Positions 16,730 to 26,087 of a stretch of DNA of 64,000 nucleotides are shown one piece after another (the first letter of the stretch is position 1; the number at the start of each line of letters is the position of its first letter). Under the pieces are notes generated by a model. It did no database searches and was not told where the DNA came from. It saw nothing but the letters and a program-made list of their open reading frames with translations. The DNA lies in the NCBI GenBank assembly GCA_913062605.1, contig CAJXWQ010000001.1, positions 124,001-188,000 on the forward strand, in the 5' to 3' direction. The stretch comes from an uncultured Cellvibrionales bacterium (lineage in GTDB: Bacteria > Pseudomonadota > Gammaproteobacteria > Pseudomonadales > Porticoccaceae). The translations under genes and the position numbers were made by a program.

Positions 16730-18798
16730 CCGAACATCCCCTGGATCAGATGCCCGTCACCCAGCTCAAGGGGGTGGGAACCCAACTCTCTGGAAAACTG
16801 GCCAAGCTCGGCATTCGCACTATTCAAGATATTCTGTTCCACCTGCCAATGCGGTATATGGACCGAACCCGGATCACCCTCATTGGCAGCGTGCAACCCA
16901 ATACCGAGGTTGTTATAGAAGGGGAAATTTGTGGCTGTGATCTGGTCTATGGCCGGCGCCGCAGTTTAATGTGTCGCATCCAGGACAACACCGGCATCAT
17001 TACCCTCCGGTTTTTTCATTTCAGTAACGCACAGCGGCAGAACCTGAAAACCGGCAGCCACCTGCGTTGTTACGGAGAAATCAAACGCGGCACTTCCGGA
17101 CTGGAAATCTATCACCCGGAATATCAGTTCCTTGACCAACACCAACCACTACCGCTCCAGCAACACCTGACCGCTGTATACCCTGCATCTGAAGGAATTA
17201 GCCAACAACGATTGCGTACGATTGCTAACCAGGCCCTAGCCTTGTTCAACGAGCAGTCCATTACAGAATTACTCCCTGAGTCATTACATAAAACCTCTTT
17301 AACTGAGGCCATATTCTTTATTCATCAACCACCCAAGTCGGCACCTCTCGATCTGCTGGCCAACGGAGAACACCCCGCGCAACAACGGTTGGCCTTTGAA
17401 GAGCTACTGGCTCACCATCTCAGCTTGCTCCACCTTCGCCAAACATTTCAGCAACAGAGTGCGCCGACACTTGGTCATGACGAGAAGCTTCAACAGGCAC
17501 TTCTTACTTCTCTGTCATTCCTGCTCACAGAGGCTCAACGCCGAGTCACGGCTGAAATTCAACAGGACTTGGCAAAACCTTTTCCAATGCTGCGATTAGT
17601 TCAGGGTGATGTGGGTTCCGGTAAAACCATTGTGGCGGCATTGGCCGCGTTACAGTGTGTAGCCAACGGCAAACAAGCAGCCATCATGGCCCCCACAGAA
17701 ATTTTAGCGGAGCAACACCGGAACAACTTTGAAGCATGGTTTAAACCACTGAACATCCAAGTGGCCTGGTTAACAGGGAAGGTCAAGGGTAAGGCTCGCA
17801 AGAAACAACTACAGGCCATCAATGATGGCTCCGCACAAGTGATTGTAGGTACCCATGCCTTATTTCAAGACGAGGTCATCTTTAACGATCTGGGCCTCAC
17901 TGTCATCGATGAACAGCACCGTTTTGGGGTTCATCAACGTTTGGCCCTGAAAGAAAAAGGGCAAGCTAATAACTACGCACCCCACCAACTGATCATGACA
18001 GCAACACCAATTCCAAGAACCCTAGCCATGAGCGCCTATGCCGACCTGGACTGCTCTATTATCGACGAATTACCTCCTGGCAGATCGCCCGTCAATACGG
18101 TGGTTATCGCCAACCATCGACGCCATGAAGTCATCGAACGAGTACGGACTGCCTGTGCCAAAGGGCGTCAAGCCTACTGGGTATGCACCCTAATTGAAGA
18201 ATCCGATGTACTCGAGGCCCAAGCCGCAGAAGCAACCGCAGACGAGCTGCACCTGCTGTTACCTGAGCTACACATTGGTTTAATCCACGGGCGGCTTAAA
18301 CCCGGTGAAAAAGCCGCCACTATGGAGGCCTTCAAGAAGGGCCAGATTCAATTACTGGTTGCCACCACGGTGATTGAAGTGGGTGTCGATGTGTCCAATG
18401 CCAGCTTGATGATCATCGAAAATCCTGAGCGTCTCGGGCTTGCCCAACTCCACCAATTACGCGGCCGGGTCGGCCGAGGAAAAGAAGAAAGTCATTGCGT
18501 ACTCCTCTACAGCACACCTCTCTCCCAACAGGGTACAGAGCGCCTGAAAATCATGCGCCAAACCACCGATGGGTTTCAGATAGCAGAAATGGATCTGAAG
18601 CTTCGGGGCCCAGGAGAGGTTCTGGGCACCCGACAAACTGGTGAGATGGAATTGCGTATTGCCGACCTACAACGGGATGCTCATTTACTACCCACGATCA
18701 AAAAAACCGCCGAAACAATGCTGATCAAACACCCGTCACAAGCCCACGCCATTATCCGCCGCTGGTTAGGTGGTAGTGAGCGTTATGGTCAGGTGTAA
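16726..18798 (+). CDS. recG: ATP-dependent DNA helicase RecG
   Basis: RecG remodels stalled forks and Holliday junctions. The order is an N-terminal wedge/OB domain with the family opening VTQLKGVGTQLSGKLAKLGI, then helicase lobe 1 with Walker A GDVGSGKTIVAA near 295 and the DEQH box in VIDEQHRFGVHQR, and lobe 2 with ATTVIEVGVDVSNA and QLRGRVGRGK. The length of 690 residues matches the family. ATG 16726 makes a four-base overlap with the oxyR stop. An upstream in-frame start at 16711 adds five residues. Translational coupling to oxyR is likely. Confidence 0.95.
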   Translation: MTEHPLDQMPVTQLKGVGTQLSGKLAKLGIRTIQDILFHLPMRYMDRTRITLIGSVQPNTEVVIEGEICGCDLVYGRRRSLMCRIQDNTGIITLRFFHFSNAQRQNLKTGSHLRCYGEIKRGTSGLEIYHPEYQFLDQHQPLPLQQHLTAVYPASEGISQQRLRTIANQALALFNEQSITELLPESLHKTSLTEAIFFIHQPPKSAPLDLLANGEHPAQQRLAFEELLAHHLSLLHLRQTFQQQSAPTLGHDEKLQQALLTSLSFLLTEAQRRVTAEIQQDLAKPFPMLRLVQGDVGSGKTIVAALAALQCVANGKQAAIMAPTEILAEQHRNNFEAWFKPLNIQVAWLTGKVKGKARKKQLQAINDGSAQVIVGTHALFQDEVIFNDLGLTVIDEQHRFGVHQRLALKEKGQANNYAPHQLIMTATPIPRTLAMSAYADLDCSIIDELPPGRSPVNTVVIANHRRHEVIERVRTACAKGRQAYWVCTLIEESDVLEAQAAEATADELHLLLPELHIGLIHGRLKPGEKAATMEAFKKGQIQLLVATTVIEVGVDVSNASLMIIENPERLGLAQLHQLRGRVGRGKEESHCVLLYSTPLSQQGTERLKIMRQTTDGFQIAEMDLKLRGPGEVLGTRQTGEMELRIADLQRDAHLLPTIKKTAETMLIKHPSQAHAIIRRWLGGSERYGQV

Positions 18799-18802
18799 AA
18801 GT

Positions 18803-18844
18803 TTGTGACGAACATGTGACATTTTCGTTACAGCTTCATATACT
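18803..18844 (+). promoter_or_regulatory. Candidate three-repeat PhoB box with -10 hexamer before the Pit operon
   Basis: Three 7-mers at exact 11-nt steps, TTGTGAC (18803-18809), ATGTGAC (18814-18820) and TCGTTAC (18825-18831), lie in the gap after recG. A TATACT hexamer at 18839-18844 could be the -10. The 7+4 spacing is that of PhoB sites, but the repeats deviate from the CTGTCAT consensus. PhoB control of the downstream genes is therefore an inference. Confidence 0.45.
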
Positions 18845-18873
18845 CGCGGCCTATGTTCATAGGAGTCCACTCC

Positions 18874-19554
18874 ATGGTTTTTAGTAAGACTATCTTCAAC
18901 CTTTTTGGTAAGTCCCCCATCAGTCCACTGCAAGCTCATATGACACTGGTCGTGGCCTGCGCAGAAAAACTGCAAGACTTTCTCAATGCAGCCATTGCCA
19001 ATGATTGGGAACTGGGCTCGGACATCTTCGATAAGATTTCCAAAAAAGAAGACAAGGCAGATGAGATGAAGCGTCAGCTTCGCCTGCAACTACCAAAAAG
19101 CCTGTTCATGCCCCTTGATCGCGGCGACCTGCTAGACCTGCTAAGCCTGCAAGACCGTATTGCCAATCGCACCAAAGATATTGCCGGCCTGATGCTGGGT
19201 AGAAAAATGTCTATCCCTGAACCGCTCCACCAACAAATGATCGACTTTGTCTCTTCTTCAATCGAAGCGGGCCGTCAGGCACTAAAAGCGATCAATGAAC
19301 TCGATGAACTCCTCGAAGTTGGGTTCAGCGGGAAGGAAGTAGACTTTGTCGAAAAAATGATTGGTGAACTGGATCAACTGGAAGACAAAACGGATTTGCT
19401 AGAACAGGAGATTCGCCATAAATTATTTGACTTGGAACAGGATCTCCCACCCATCGATATGATATTCCTCTACCAAGTGATTGACATGATTGGCGAACTG
19501 GCCGACCTAGCCGAAGGTGTTGGTGGGCGTCTACAACTCTTGCTTGCCCGATAA
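18874..19554 (+). CDS. DUF47 family PhoU-like protein (Pit accessory)
   Basis: A 226-residue all-helical protein of the TIGR00153/DUF47 family, distantly related to PhoU. It opens FSKTIFNLFGKSPISPLQAHM and has the helical stretch DKISKKEDKADEMKRQLR. Members sit beside Pit phosphate carriers and are thought to modulate them. The start at ATG 18874 is fixed by AGGAG eight bases upstream. ATG 18853 in frame precedes that site and is less likely. It is followed 33 nt later by pit, so the two form an operon. Confidence 0.9.
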   Translation: MVFSKTIFNLFGKSPISPLQAHMTLVVACAEKLQDFLNAAIANDWELGSDIFDKISKKEDKADEMKRQLRLQLPKSLFMPLDRGDLLDLLSLQDRIANRTKDIAGLMLGRKMSIPEPLHQQMIDFVSSSIEAGRQALKAINELDELLEVGFSGKEVDFVEKMIGELDQLEDKTDLLEQEIRHKLFDLEQDLPPIDMIFLYQVIDMIGELADLAEGVGGRLQLLLAR

Positions 19555-19587
19555 CTGGGTTGATAATAACAACTAGGAAATCCAGAC

Positions 19588-20862
19588 ATGACTCTATTTG
19601 CTGAATATGGCCAAATACTGATCATCCTTGCCTGTCTGTTCGGACTCTTTATGGCCTGGGGTGTCGGTGCCAATGATGTGGCCAATGCAATGGGTACCTC
19701 AGTGGGTGCGGGAGCACTCACCATCAAACAAGCCATCCTCATCGCCATGATCTTCGAATTTGCCGGCGCTTATCTGGCTGGTGGCGAAGTCACCTCCACC
19801 ATACGAAAGGGCATTATTGATCCCGGCATCTTGGAGGGAACACCGGAATTACTGGTGTACGGGATGCTGTCGGCACTACTTGCCGCAGGCACTTGGTTAT
19901 TAATTGCCAGCATGATGGGTTGGCCCGTCTCCACAACTCACTCCATCGTTGGTGCCATTGTGGGCTTTGCCGCAGTGGGCATCTCTCCCGACGCCGTTAA
20001 CTGGGGCAAGGTGGGAAAAATTGTTGCTAGCTGGGTAGTATCTCCTGTATTGGCGGGCACCATTGCCTACATGCTATTCCGTAGTGTGCAAAAACTGATC
20101 CTCACCCAGGACGATCCTTTTAATCGCGCCAAAAAATTCATCCCTATTTATATGTTCGCCGTGGGCTTTTTGATTGCGATGGTCACCATGCTCAAAGGCC
20201 TCAAGCACGTCCTCAAGGATACTGGCGTCGCCATGAGCTTTGGGGAATGTGCAATGCTGGCCGCAGGCGTAGGTATTGTTGTCGCCATCGTGGGCTCGGT
20301 GCTACTCAATCGCGTCAAGCGTGACGAAGAAGCCGAGCACTACAACCGCTTTGCCAGTGTGGAAAAAGTATTTGCTGTGCTGATGATTTTCACCGCATGT
20401 GCGATGGCCTTCGCACACGGTTCCAATGATGTGGCCAACGCCGTTGGACCCCTAGCTGCTGTCGTCAGCGTAGTGAAATCTGGGGCTGTTGGAGCGGAAA
20501 GTGTCATGCCCAGCTGGATCCTGCTATTGGGTGGTGTCGGCATTCTGTTAGGGCTTGCCACTTATGGCTTCAAAGTCATGGGCACCATTGGCCGAAAAAT
20601 TACCGAACTCACTCCAAGCCGTGGCTTTGCTGCTGAGCTGGGTGCTGCTGCTACTGTGGTACTAGCATCAGGTATTGGACTCCCCATTTCAACGACCCAT
20701 ACACTCGTTGGTGCGGTACTGGGTGTTGGTCTGGCCAGGGGTATTGCTGCAATCAACATGAGAGTTATCGGCACCATCTTTATGTCCTGGCTGATTACTC
20801 TGCCAGCTGGCGCCGGTCTCGCCATTGTATTTTTCTTCTTCTTTAAAGGAATCTTTGGTTAA
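19588..20862 (+). CDS. pitA: Low-affinity inorganic phosphate transporter PitA
   Basis: Pit carriers import phosphate, usually as a neutral metal-phosphate with protons. The 424-residue inner-membrane protein has about ten hydrophobic segments and the inverted duplicated PHO4 signatures GVGANDVANAMGTSVGAG near 26-43 and AHGSNDVANAVGPLA near 278-292. Each copy also has a later STTHS/T motif (WPVSTTHSIVGA and LPISTTHTLVGA). It is co-oriented with the DUF47 gene and ends at a strong bidirectional terminator. It complements the high-affinity pst system found at 44.7-50.4 kb. Confidence 0.94.
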   Translation: MTLFAEYGQILIILACLFGLFMAWGVGANDVANAMGTSVGAGALTIKQAILIAMIFEFAGAYLAGGEVTSTIRKGIIDPGILEGTPELLVYGMLSALLAAGTWLLIASMMGWPVSTTHSIVGAIVGFAAVGISPDAVNWGKVGKIVASWVVSPVLAGTIAYMLFRSVQKLILTQDDPFNRAKKFIPIYMFAVGFLIAMVTMLKGLKHVLKDTGVAMSFGECAMLAAGVGIVVAIVGSVLLNRVKRDEEAEHYNRFASVEKVFAVLMIFTACAMAFAHGSNDVANAVGPLAAVVSVVKSGAVGAESVMPSWILLLGGVGILLGLATYGFKVMGTIGRKITELTPSRGFAAELGAAATVVLASGIGLPISTTHTLVGAVLGVGLARGIAAINMRVIGTIFMSWLITLPAGAGLAIVFFFFFKGIFG

Positions 20863-20887
20863 CCAAGGCTTTCTTTATCAAGGAATG

Positions 20888-20918
20888 AAAAAGCCCGGCT
20901 CTTAGGCCGGGCTTTTTT
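20888..20918. terminator. Bidirectional rho-independent terminator between pitA and the symporter gene
   Basis: A perfect nine-base stem, AAGCCCGGC and GCCGGGCTT, encloses a six-base loop. It is flanked by A-rich sequence on the left and a T run on the right. It can end both the pit transcript (plus) and the convergent symporter transcript (minus). Confidence 0.9.
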
Positions 20919-20936
20919 GTTGGTGTATCTAACAGT

Positions 20937-22208
20937 CTACCCTTCCAATACCCCTTCCTCACCTTCCGTTCTGGCAATAATCACCGCAGCACAAGAATCA
21001 CTGAATACATTCACTGCGGTGCGGATCATATCCAGGATACGATCGGTCACCAGCAACATACCTATAGCCTCCATAGGCAACCCAACCACGCCCAAAATCA
21101 CAGTAATTGCCACTAGGCTGGCTGCGGGAATACCGGCAACGCCAATGGAGGTTAATAGAGCCACCAGCACAATAATAAATTGGGTAACAAAGCTAAGCTC
21201 CAACCCATAGGCCTGGGCAATAAACATTGCCGCCACACATTCATAGAGCGCCGTGCCATCCATATTAATGGTGGCCCCCAGAGGCAGCACAAAAGAAGTG
21301 GTCCGATTTGACACACCGGCGTTCTTCTCCACACATTCAATGGTCACCGGTAGGGTGCCCGAAGAGGAGGCAGTTGAAAAAGCCGTTAACAGGGCAGGCA
21401 ACATGGCCCGGTAGTGTTTGAGTGGATTAACCCCCGACAGACGAAGCATCAGGGTCAGATTAAAAAATACATGGATAGCCAACGCCAACACAACCGTCAC
21501 AAAGAAAATCAGCAATGGCTGAAAAGCATCAAACCCGGTAGCTGCTACCGTCTTGGCTACCAAGCCAAACACACCAATAGGGGCAAACTTCATGATAAAC
21601 ATCGTGATTGCCATCATGGTTTCATAAACGCCCTGCCAGAAACTCAGCATGGTCTGACTGAACTCCTTGGTAATCCGGGTCATAAATACACCGAACAACA
21701 AGCTGAAGAAAATCAGCCCCAACATTTGCCCATCAGATGCCGCCTTCACAATATTCGGTGGCACCATCCGCAAAAACACTGCGGTGATATCACCGGCACT
21801 CCGACCTTCAACCCGTGCTAGCTGTTCTGTAATGGCATCCGATGAACTCAGGTTCAAACGACCACCAGCCGCTTCACCATCAATAATCCCCGGCGCTAAC
21901 AGGTTCACCAAAATAAGCCCAACGGTAATCGACAGCAGACTGGTCAGCATATAAAACGTGATGGTTTTGGCGCTGAGCCGTCCTAAATTATCACTGTTCC
22001 CCATGCCCGCCACCCCGACAATAATCGAGGACATCACCAGCGGCACAATGATCATTTTCAGGGCATTAAGAAACAGCGTACCGATGAAGTTAAAGGCATC
22101 GTAGAGGCTGACCCCCAATACCTGACTATCGGTTCCCGACCAAATCCCGACCATGATCGCAGCAATAATGGCTATCAGCATTTGCCAGTGTAATTTTAAT
22201 TTACCCAT
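20937..22208 (-). CDS. Dicarboxylate/amino acid:cation symporter (GltP/DctA family)
   Basis: A 423-residue member of the DAACS family, which imports glutamate/aspartate or C4-dicarboxylates with Na+ or H+. It has eight or so hydrophobic segments, the serine-rich re-entrant hairpin FSTASSSGTLPVTIE near 275-289, the substrate/Na+ motif LPLGATINMDGTALYE near 310-325 and the late AGIPAASLV stretch. The substrate cannot be set from these motifs alone. It is convergent with pitA and shares the terminator with it. Confidence 0.9.
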   Translation of the reverse strand: MGKLKLHWQMLIAIIAAIMVGIWSGTDSQVLGVSLYDAFNFIGTLFLNALKMIIVPLVMSSIIVGVAGMGNSDNLGRLSAKTITFYMLTSLLSITVGLILVNLLAPGIIDGEAAGGRLNLSSSDAITEQLARVEGRSAGDITAVFLRMVPPNIVKAASDGQMLGLIFFSLLFGVFMTRITKEFSQTMLSFWQGVYETMMAITMFIMKFAPIGVFGLVAKTVAATGFDAFQPLLIFFVTVVLALAIHVFFNLTLMLRLSGVNPLKHYRAMLPALLTAFSTASSSGTLPVTIECVEKNAGVSNRTTSFVLPLGATINMDGTALYECVAAMFIAQAYGLELSFVTQFIIVLVALLTSIGVAGIPAASLVAITVILGVVGLPMEAIGMLLVTDRILDMIRTAVNVFSDSCAAVIIARTEGEEGVLEG

Positions 22209-22261
22209 CGTTATTGCTCACTTTCCAATTTGAGGACTTTCCAATTAAAGCACTTCCCACC

Positions 22262-24154
22262 CTATCGATAACTTCCACGCAGACCAGTCACCATTTCCTG
22301 CAAAGCGTCAGCTGTCGCCTGCTCTGGAAGAATCGATGTATCTGCCAACACCTTAATATGCCGCCACTGTGGACGAAAAGGCTTTTTAAAAACACCGCCG
22401 TGGCTATAGCTAAAGAAACTACCCCATAACCCCTGCAGTGCCATTGGCACCACCGGCACGGGGGTGCGTTCCAAAATACGTTCTATGCCAGCTTTGAACT
22501 CGTTTATTTCGCCGTCCTGAGTCAGCTTCCCTTCAGGGAAAATACACAGCAAATGCCCTTGTACCAGCGCCTCGGCAATATCATCCATCGCCTTCAGGTA
22601 AGCCTGCTCATCATGCTGTCGCGAACAGATGGGAATTGCGCCGCCCGTTCTAAAAATAAAGTTAAGCACCGGTAGCTCATAAATGGGCTTAAACATAATA
22701 AAGCGAATGGGTCGGCGTACCGCTCCCGCCAACAACAAGGCATCCACATAGCTCACGTGATTGCAGACGACCATCGCCGCGCCCCTCGAAGGGATATTTT
22801 CCAGCCCCTGATGCTTTACCCGATAAATCGTATGGCTCAATAACCACACCAAAAAACGCATGGTAAATTCTGGCACCTGCTGAAAAATAAACACGGCAAT
22901 TGCAATGTTCATCAGTGCCACTGTCAAAAACAGATCGGGAATACTGAACCCAGCAATACCCAGAAACAAAATACCCAACAAGCTGGCAAAGACCATAAAC
23001 AGTGCATTGAGAATATTGTTGCAACCGATGACTCGAGCACGTTTTTCATCATCGGTACGGGCCTGAACCATGGCGTACAACGGCACGATATAAAGCCCAC
23101 CGAACAGACCGATCATCAGAATATCGAGCAAGACTCTAAAGCCGCCGGGTTGCACAAAAAAGCTGACGGGGCCAACACCCTCAATGCCACTGTAACCGTG
23201 AGCCGCAAAATAGAGATCAATCCCAAATACACTCAGGCCAATCGAACCCAATGGTACTAACCCAATTTCTACTCGGTGCCCACTGAGTCGATCGCAAAGC
23301 AGTGAGCCGGTAGCCACCCCCACCGTAAATGCCGAGAGAATCAGCGCAATCACACCGGGACTGCCTTTTAATACGGTCACCGTAAAATTTGGCATCTGTG
23401 TCAGGTAGCTGGCACCCAGCATCCAAAACCAGGAAATACCCAGAATGGCTAGAAAGACTGTTCGCTTTTCCGACGCCAGCTTGATCAGCTGCCAACTGAT
23501 ACGCGGGACATTCCAATCGATCTTTAAATTGGAGGCTTTAGATTCAGCTAGTGGAATTCTCCAACTGCTCAACCAGCCCACCACCGCAACAGACACAACG
23601 GCCAGACCCACCAGCCATGTGGCATGTTCAGCACCGCCTAACAAGCTCCCACTAATAGTCCCGATTAAAATAGCCACGAACGTGCCCATACCCACTTGGG
23701 CATTTCCCGCCACTAATTCATCTTCATGTAAGTGCTGGGGAAGAATCGAATACTTTACCGGCCCAAAGAAGGTAGATTGAACGCCCATTAAGAACAGCAC
23801 CACCATCAACAACCATAATGCCTGATACCAAAGCGCCACAAAGCCCGTCAGCATAATCAGAATTTCTGCCAGTTTAATTTGGCGGATGATCCGCGACTTT
23901 TCATACTTGTCGGCCAGCTGGCCAGAAATAGCAGAGAATAAAAAGAACGGCAGGATAAACAAACCGGCCGCCAGATTAACCAGCGCATTAGTATTGTTGG
24001 CTCCAGTAGCCACACCCGTGATACTGGCGCTAACAATCATCACCAATAAGGCATTCTTGAAGAGATTGTCGTTCAATGCCCCAAAGAACTGGGTCAGGAA
24101 AAGAGGCATAAACCGCCGGGACTTCATCAGCTGAAACTGGCCTTTTTTACTCAC
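22262..24154 (-). CDS. MFS transporter fused to a PlsC-type acyltransferase (LplT-PlsC)
   Basis: A 630-residue two-domain inner-membrane protein. Residues 1-400 form a major facilitator resembling the lysophospholipid flippase LplT (PLFLTQFFGALNDNLFKNAL near 17-36). From about 430 there is a glycerolipid acyltransferase with the HX4D motif in NHVSYVDALLL and FPEGKLTQDG. This suggests uptake of lysophospholipid from the outer leaflet and re-acylation on the inside. The AMP-binding acyl-ACP synthetase domain of full Aas proteins is absent, so acyl-ACP or acyl-CoA from elsewhere would be needed. The start is GTG with GGGATTAGG close upstream. Confidence 0.87.
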   Translation of the reverse strand: MSKKGQFQLMKSRRFMPLFLTQFFGALNDNLFKNALLVMIVSASITGVATGANNTNALVNLAAGLFILPFFLFSAISGQLADKYEKSRIIRQIKLAEILIMLTGFVALWYQALWLLMVVLFLMGVQSTFFGPVKYSILPQHLHEDELVAGNAQVGMGTFVAILIGTISGSLLGGAEHATWLVGLAVVSVAVVGWLSSWRIPLAESKASNLKIDWNVPRISWQLIKLASEKRTVFLAILGISWFWMLGASYLTQMPNFTVTVLKGSPGVIALILSAFTVGVATGSLLCDRLSGHRVEIGLVPLGSIGLSVFGIDLYFAAHGYSGIEGVGPVSFFVQPGGFRVLLDILMIGLFGGLYIVPLYAMVQARTDDEKRARVIGCNNILNALFMVFASLLGILFLGIAGFSIPDLFLTVALMNIAIAVFIFQQVPEFTMRFLVWLLSHTIYRVKHQGLENIPSRGAAMVVCNHVSYVDALLLAGAVRRPIRFIMFKPIYELPVLNFIFRTGGAIPICSRQHDEQAYLKAMDDIAEALVQGHLLCIFPEGKLTQDGEINEFKAGIERILERTPVPVVPMALQGLWGSFFSYSHGGVFKKPFRPQWRHIKVLADTSILPEQATADALQEMVTGLRGSYR

Positions 24155-24292
24155 CCTAATCCCTTGTTTTTACCTACAACAGGCGGACATCTTGCCGGTC
24201 TACCTACAGATATTCAATCTGAGGTTTGACTCAGCCCTCTTGCACGCACGAACACCCCCGCCATAATAGAGATTCAGTTTCAGGATGAACCG

Positions 24293-25348
24293 ATGAAATA
24301 CCTATCAGTACCGTTGCCAGCCCCCCTCCTATTAGCGCCCCTGCTTTTTATGTGCAGCTTGGCCATGGCCGAAGAAGAACGCTACTGCGATACACTTAAC
24401 CTGTATCTAGAAAATGACTTATTCGGTGAAACAGACCTCCACTACACCAATGGTATTCGCGTTTCTTGCGTGTCACCGGATCTCAGTTCCTACCTTGATG
24501 ATGAACAGCTTCCTCCATGGGTGCGGACAGTCAACAGTAAACTACGCTTCTTTCATGGCCTGAAAGATGATGAAAGCCCCGAGCTTCAACGCAACTTGGT
24601 CATTAGTTTGGGCCAGCTGATGTTTACCCCCACGGATGATGAAGAGAAAGAGTTGATCGAGGACGACCGGCCCTATGCTGGCTACCTCTACCTGGGTTTT
24701 GCCTACCACACTCGGGATGAAGAACAGCTGGATACCATTGAAGTCAATGTGGGCATGGTGGGTCCGGCCTCTTTGGCAGAGGATACCCAGGACTTCATTC
24801 ACGAGTTGCGCTCTATCGACAAATTCCAGGGCTGGGACAATCAACTGGAAAATGAACTGGGGCTACAGTTTGTCTATGAACACAAGCACCGCTTCAAACT
24901 CACCGATAGCTGGCCTCATCAGGATGTGATTGCCCACAGCGGTATCAGTCTTGGTAACGTGGCCACCTATCTCAACCTGGGTGGCGAATACCGCATTGGC
25001 TGGCAACTACCAGAAGATTTTGGCACCGCCGCGGTCAGGCCCGGCGGAGATAACAGCGCTCCAGGCAAGGGCGATGTTCGACACTGTAGCCAGATAATTT
25101 GCGGATTACATGCCTTTATCTCTGTAGATGCTCGGGCGGTTGCACGGGATATTTTTCTCGATGGCAACACCTTTGAAGACAGCCACAGCGTAGATCGCCG
25201 CCCTTATGTGGTCGATGCTGCCGTGGGATTCAGCTTTCTTATCAGCGGCTGGAAAGTATCCTATGCCAAAGTATTCCGCACGCGAGAGTTTGAAGAACAG
25301 GACAAATCCCATGAGTATGGGTCACTATCGATCTCTTATTCTTGGTGA
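24293..25348 (+). CDS. LpxR-like lipid A deacylase family outer-membrane protein (DUF2219)
   Basis: A 351-residue protein with a signal peptide ending near AMA-EEE (residues 25-27), followed by a beta-barrel pattern that ends in an aromatic residue (SYSW). The family core LYLENDLFGETDLHYTNGI near 38-56 and the conserved FIHELRSIDKFQGWDNQLENE near 165-185 match LpxR, a 3'-O-deacylase of lipid A. The His and the Asn-containing segments correspond to regions used for catalysis in Salmonella LpxR. AGGA lies seven bases before the ATG. It is divergent from the LplT-PlsC gene, so two envelope-lipid genes share a promoter region of about 140 nt. Confidence 0.85.
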   Translation: MKYLSVPLPAPLLLAPLLFMCSLAMAEEERYCDTLNLYLENDLFGETDLHYTNGIRVSCVSPDLSSYLDDEQLPPWVRTVNSKLRFFHGLKDDESPELQRNLVISLGQLMFTPTDDEEKELIEDDRPYAGYLYLGFAYHTRDEEQLDTIEVNVGMVGPASLAEDTQDFIHELRSIDKFQGWDNQLENELGLQFVYEHKHRFKLTDSWPHQDVIAHSGISLGNVATYLNLGGEYRIGWQLPEDFGTAAVRPGGDNSAPGKGDVRHCSQIICGLHAFISVDARAVARDIFLDGNTFEDSHSVDRRPYVVDAAVGFSFLISGWKVSYAKVFRTREFEEQDKSHEYGSLSISYSW

Positions 25349-25382
25349 CTGTTATTTCTGGTGAAAGTTATTCTTGGTAATG
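25336..25382 (+). repeat. Three imperfect 16-nt tandem units across the lpxR-like stop codon
   Basis: Units begin at 25336, 25352 and 25368, each starting TTATT and containing CTTGGTGA or CTGGTGA. The first two match at 12 of 16 positions. The first unit contains the stop codon of the deacylase gene, so the repeats extend its 3' end into the intergenic region. It could be a short slippage duplication with no function. Confidence 0.6.
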
Positions 25383-25484
25383 TGCTATCGGCGATTAGCA
25401 GTATCCCCTATCGCTTAAATAGCCCTATCAGGACTGCTTTCTGGGTTAGAATACTCCGCGATCAATGATGTACAGGCCACGACC

Positions 25485-26081
25485 TTGCCCGCTTTACGCT
25501 TTCCTAACCGCAAGTTTCATCTTGAGCCAACTTGGCACAGCTATCGGCGTGTACCCGGTGCCGCCGTGCCCATGCCTCTACACAACTGGCTTCTTGATCG
25601 AGGCTCACTCACCGAGCGGCTTATCCATGCCAGTCATGGTCAGTTTCGTGTTGAAGTGCTCCATCAGCGTATGGCGCTGCCTCACTTATCTGAATGCCGC
25701 GCCCTAGGCATACCTAGCCGACGGCGGGCACTCATTCGTGAAGTTATTCTCTATGGTCAGGGAGAACCCTGGGTGTATGCCCGCAGTATTATTCCAGTAA
25801 CAACGCTCACAGGTCGCCTGCGAAGTTTATGCAAACTGGATAACCGTCCACTAGGGGCCCTGTTGTTCAATGATGTCTCTATGCAGCGGGGGCCAATTGA
25901 CATTACCTGTACACATACAGATACGCTGAAATTACCCAGCCTATCAGAGGCTTTTCAAGGAAGGGTTTGGGGGCGCCGGTCAGTGTTCTATCTGGATCAA
26001 AAACCTCTACTGGTCAGTGAGATGTTTTTACCCGGATTTAGGCCGTACAATAAGCCGCTAATATCACACTTTTATCGCTAG
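25485..26081 (+). CDS. ubiC: Chorismate lyase
   Basis: UbiC cleaves chorismate to 4-hydroxybenzoate and pyruvate, the first step of ubiquinone synthesis. The 198-residue protein shows LHNWLLDRGSLTERLI near 31-46, REVILYGQGEPWVYARSIIP near 83-102 and the late FYLDQKPLLVSEMFLP near 168-183. The start is TTG 25485, because no ATG or GTG is available in frame upstream before non-family sequence. ATGs at 25465 and 25468 are in another frame. It is followed seven bases later by ubiA, the typical operon. Confidence 0.9.
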   Translation: MPALRFPNRKFHLEPTWHSYRRVPGAAVPMPLHNWLLDRGSLTERLIHASHGQFRVEVLHQRMALPHLSECRALGIPSRRRALIREVILYGQGEPWVYARSIIPVTTLTGRLRSLCKLDNRPLGALLFNDVSMQRGPIDITCTHTDTLKLPSLSEAFQGRVWGRRSVFYLDQKPLLVSEMFLPGFRPYNKPLISHFYR

Positions 26082-26087
26082 CACTGT

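Noticed and set aside
25465..25707. ATG-initiated ORF overlapping the ubiC start
   Set aside because: It is in another frame and has no family pattern. The overlapping frame from TTG 25485 carries all UbiC motifs.
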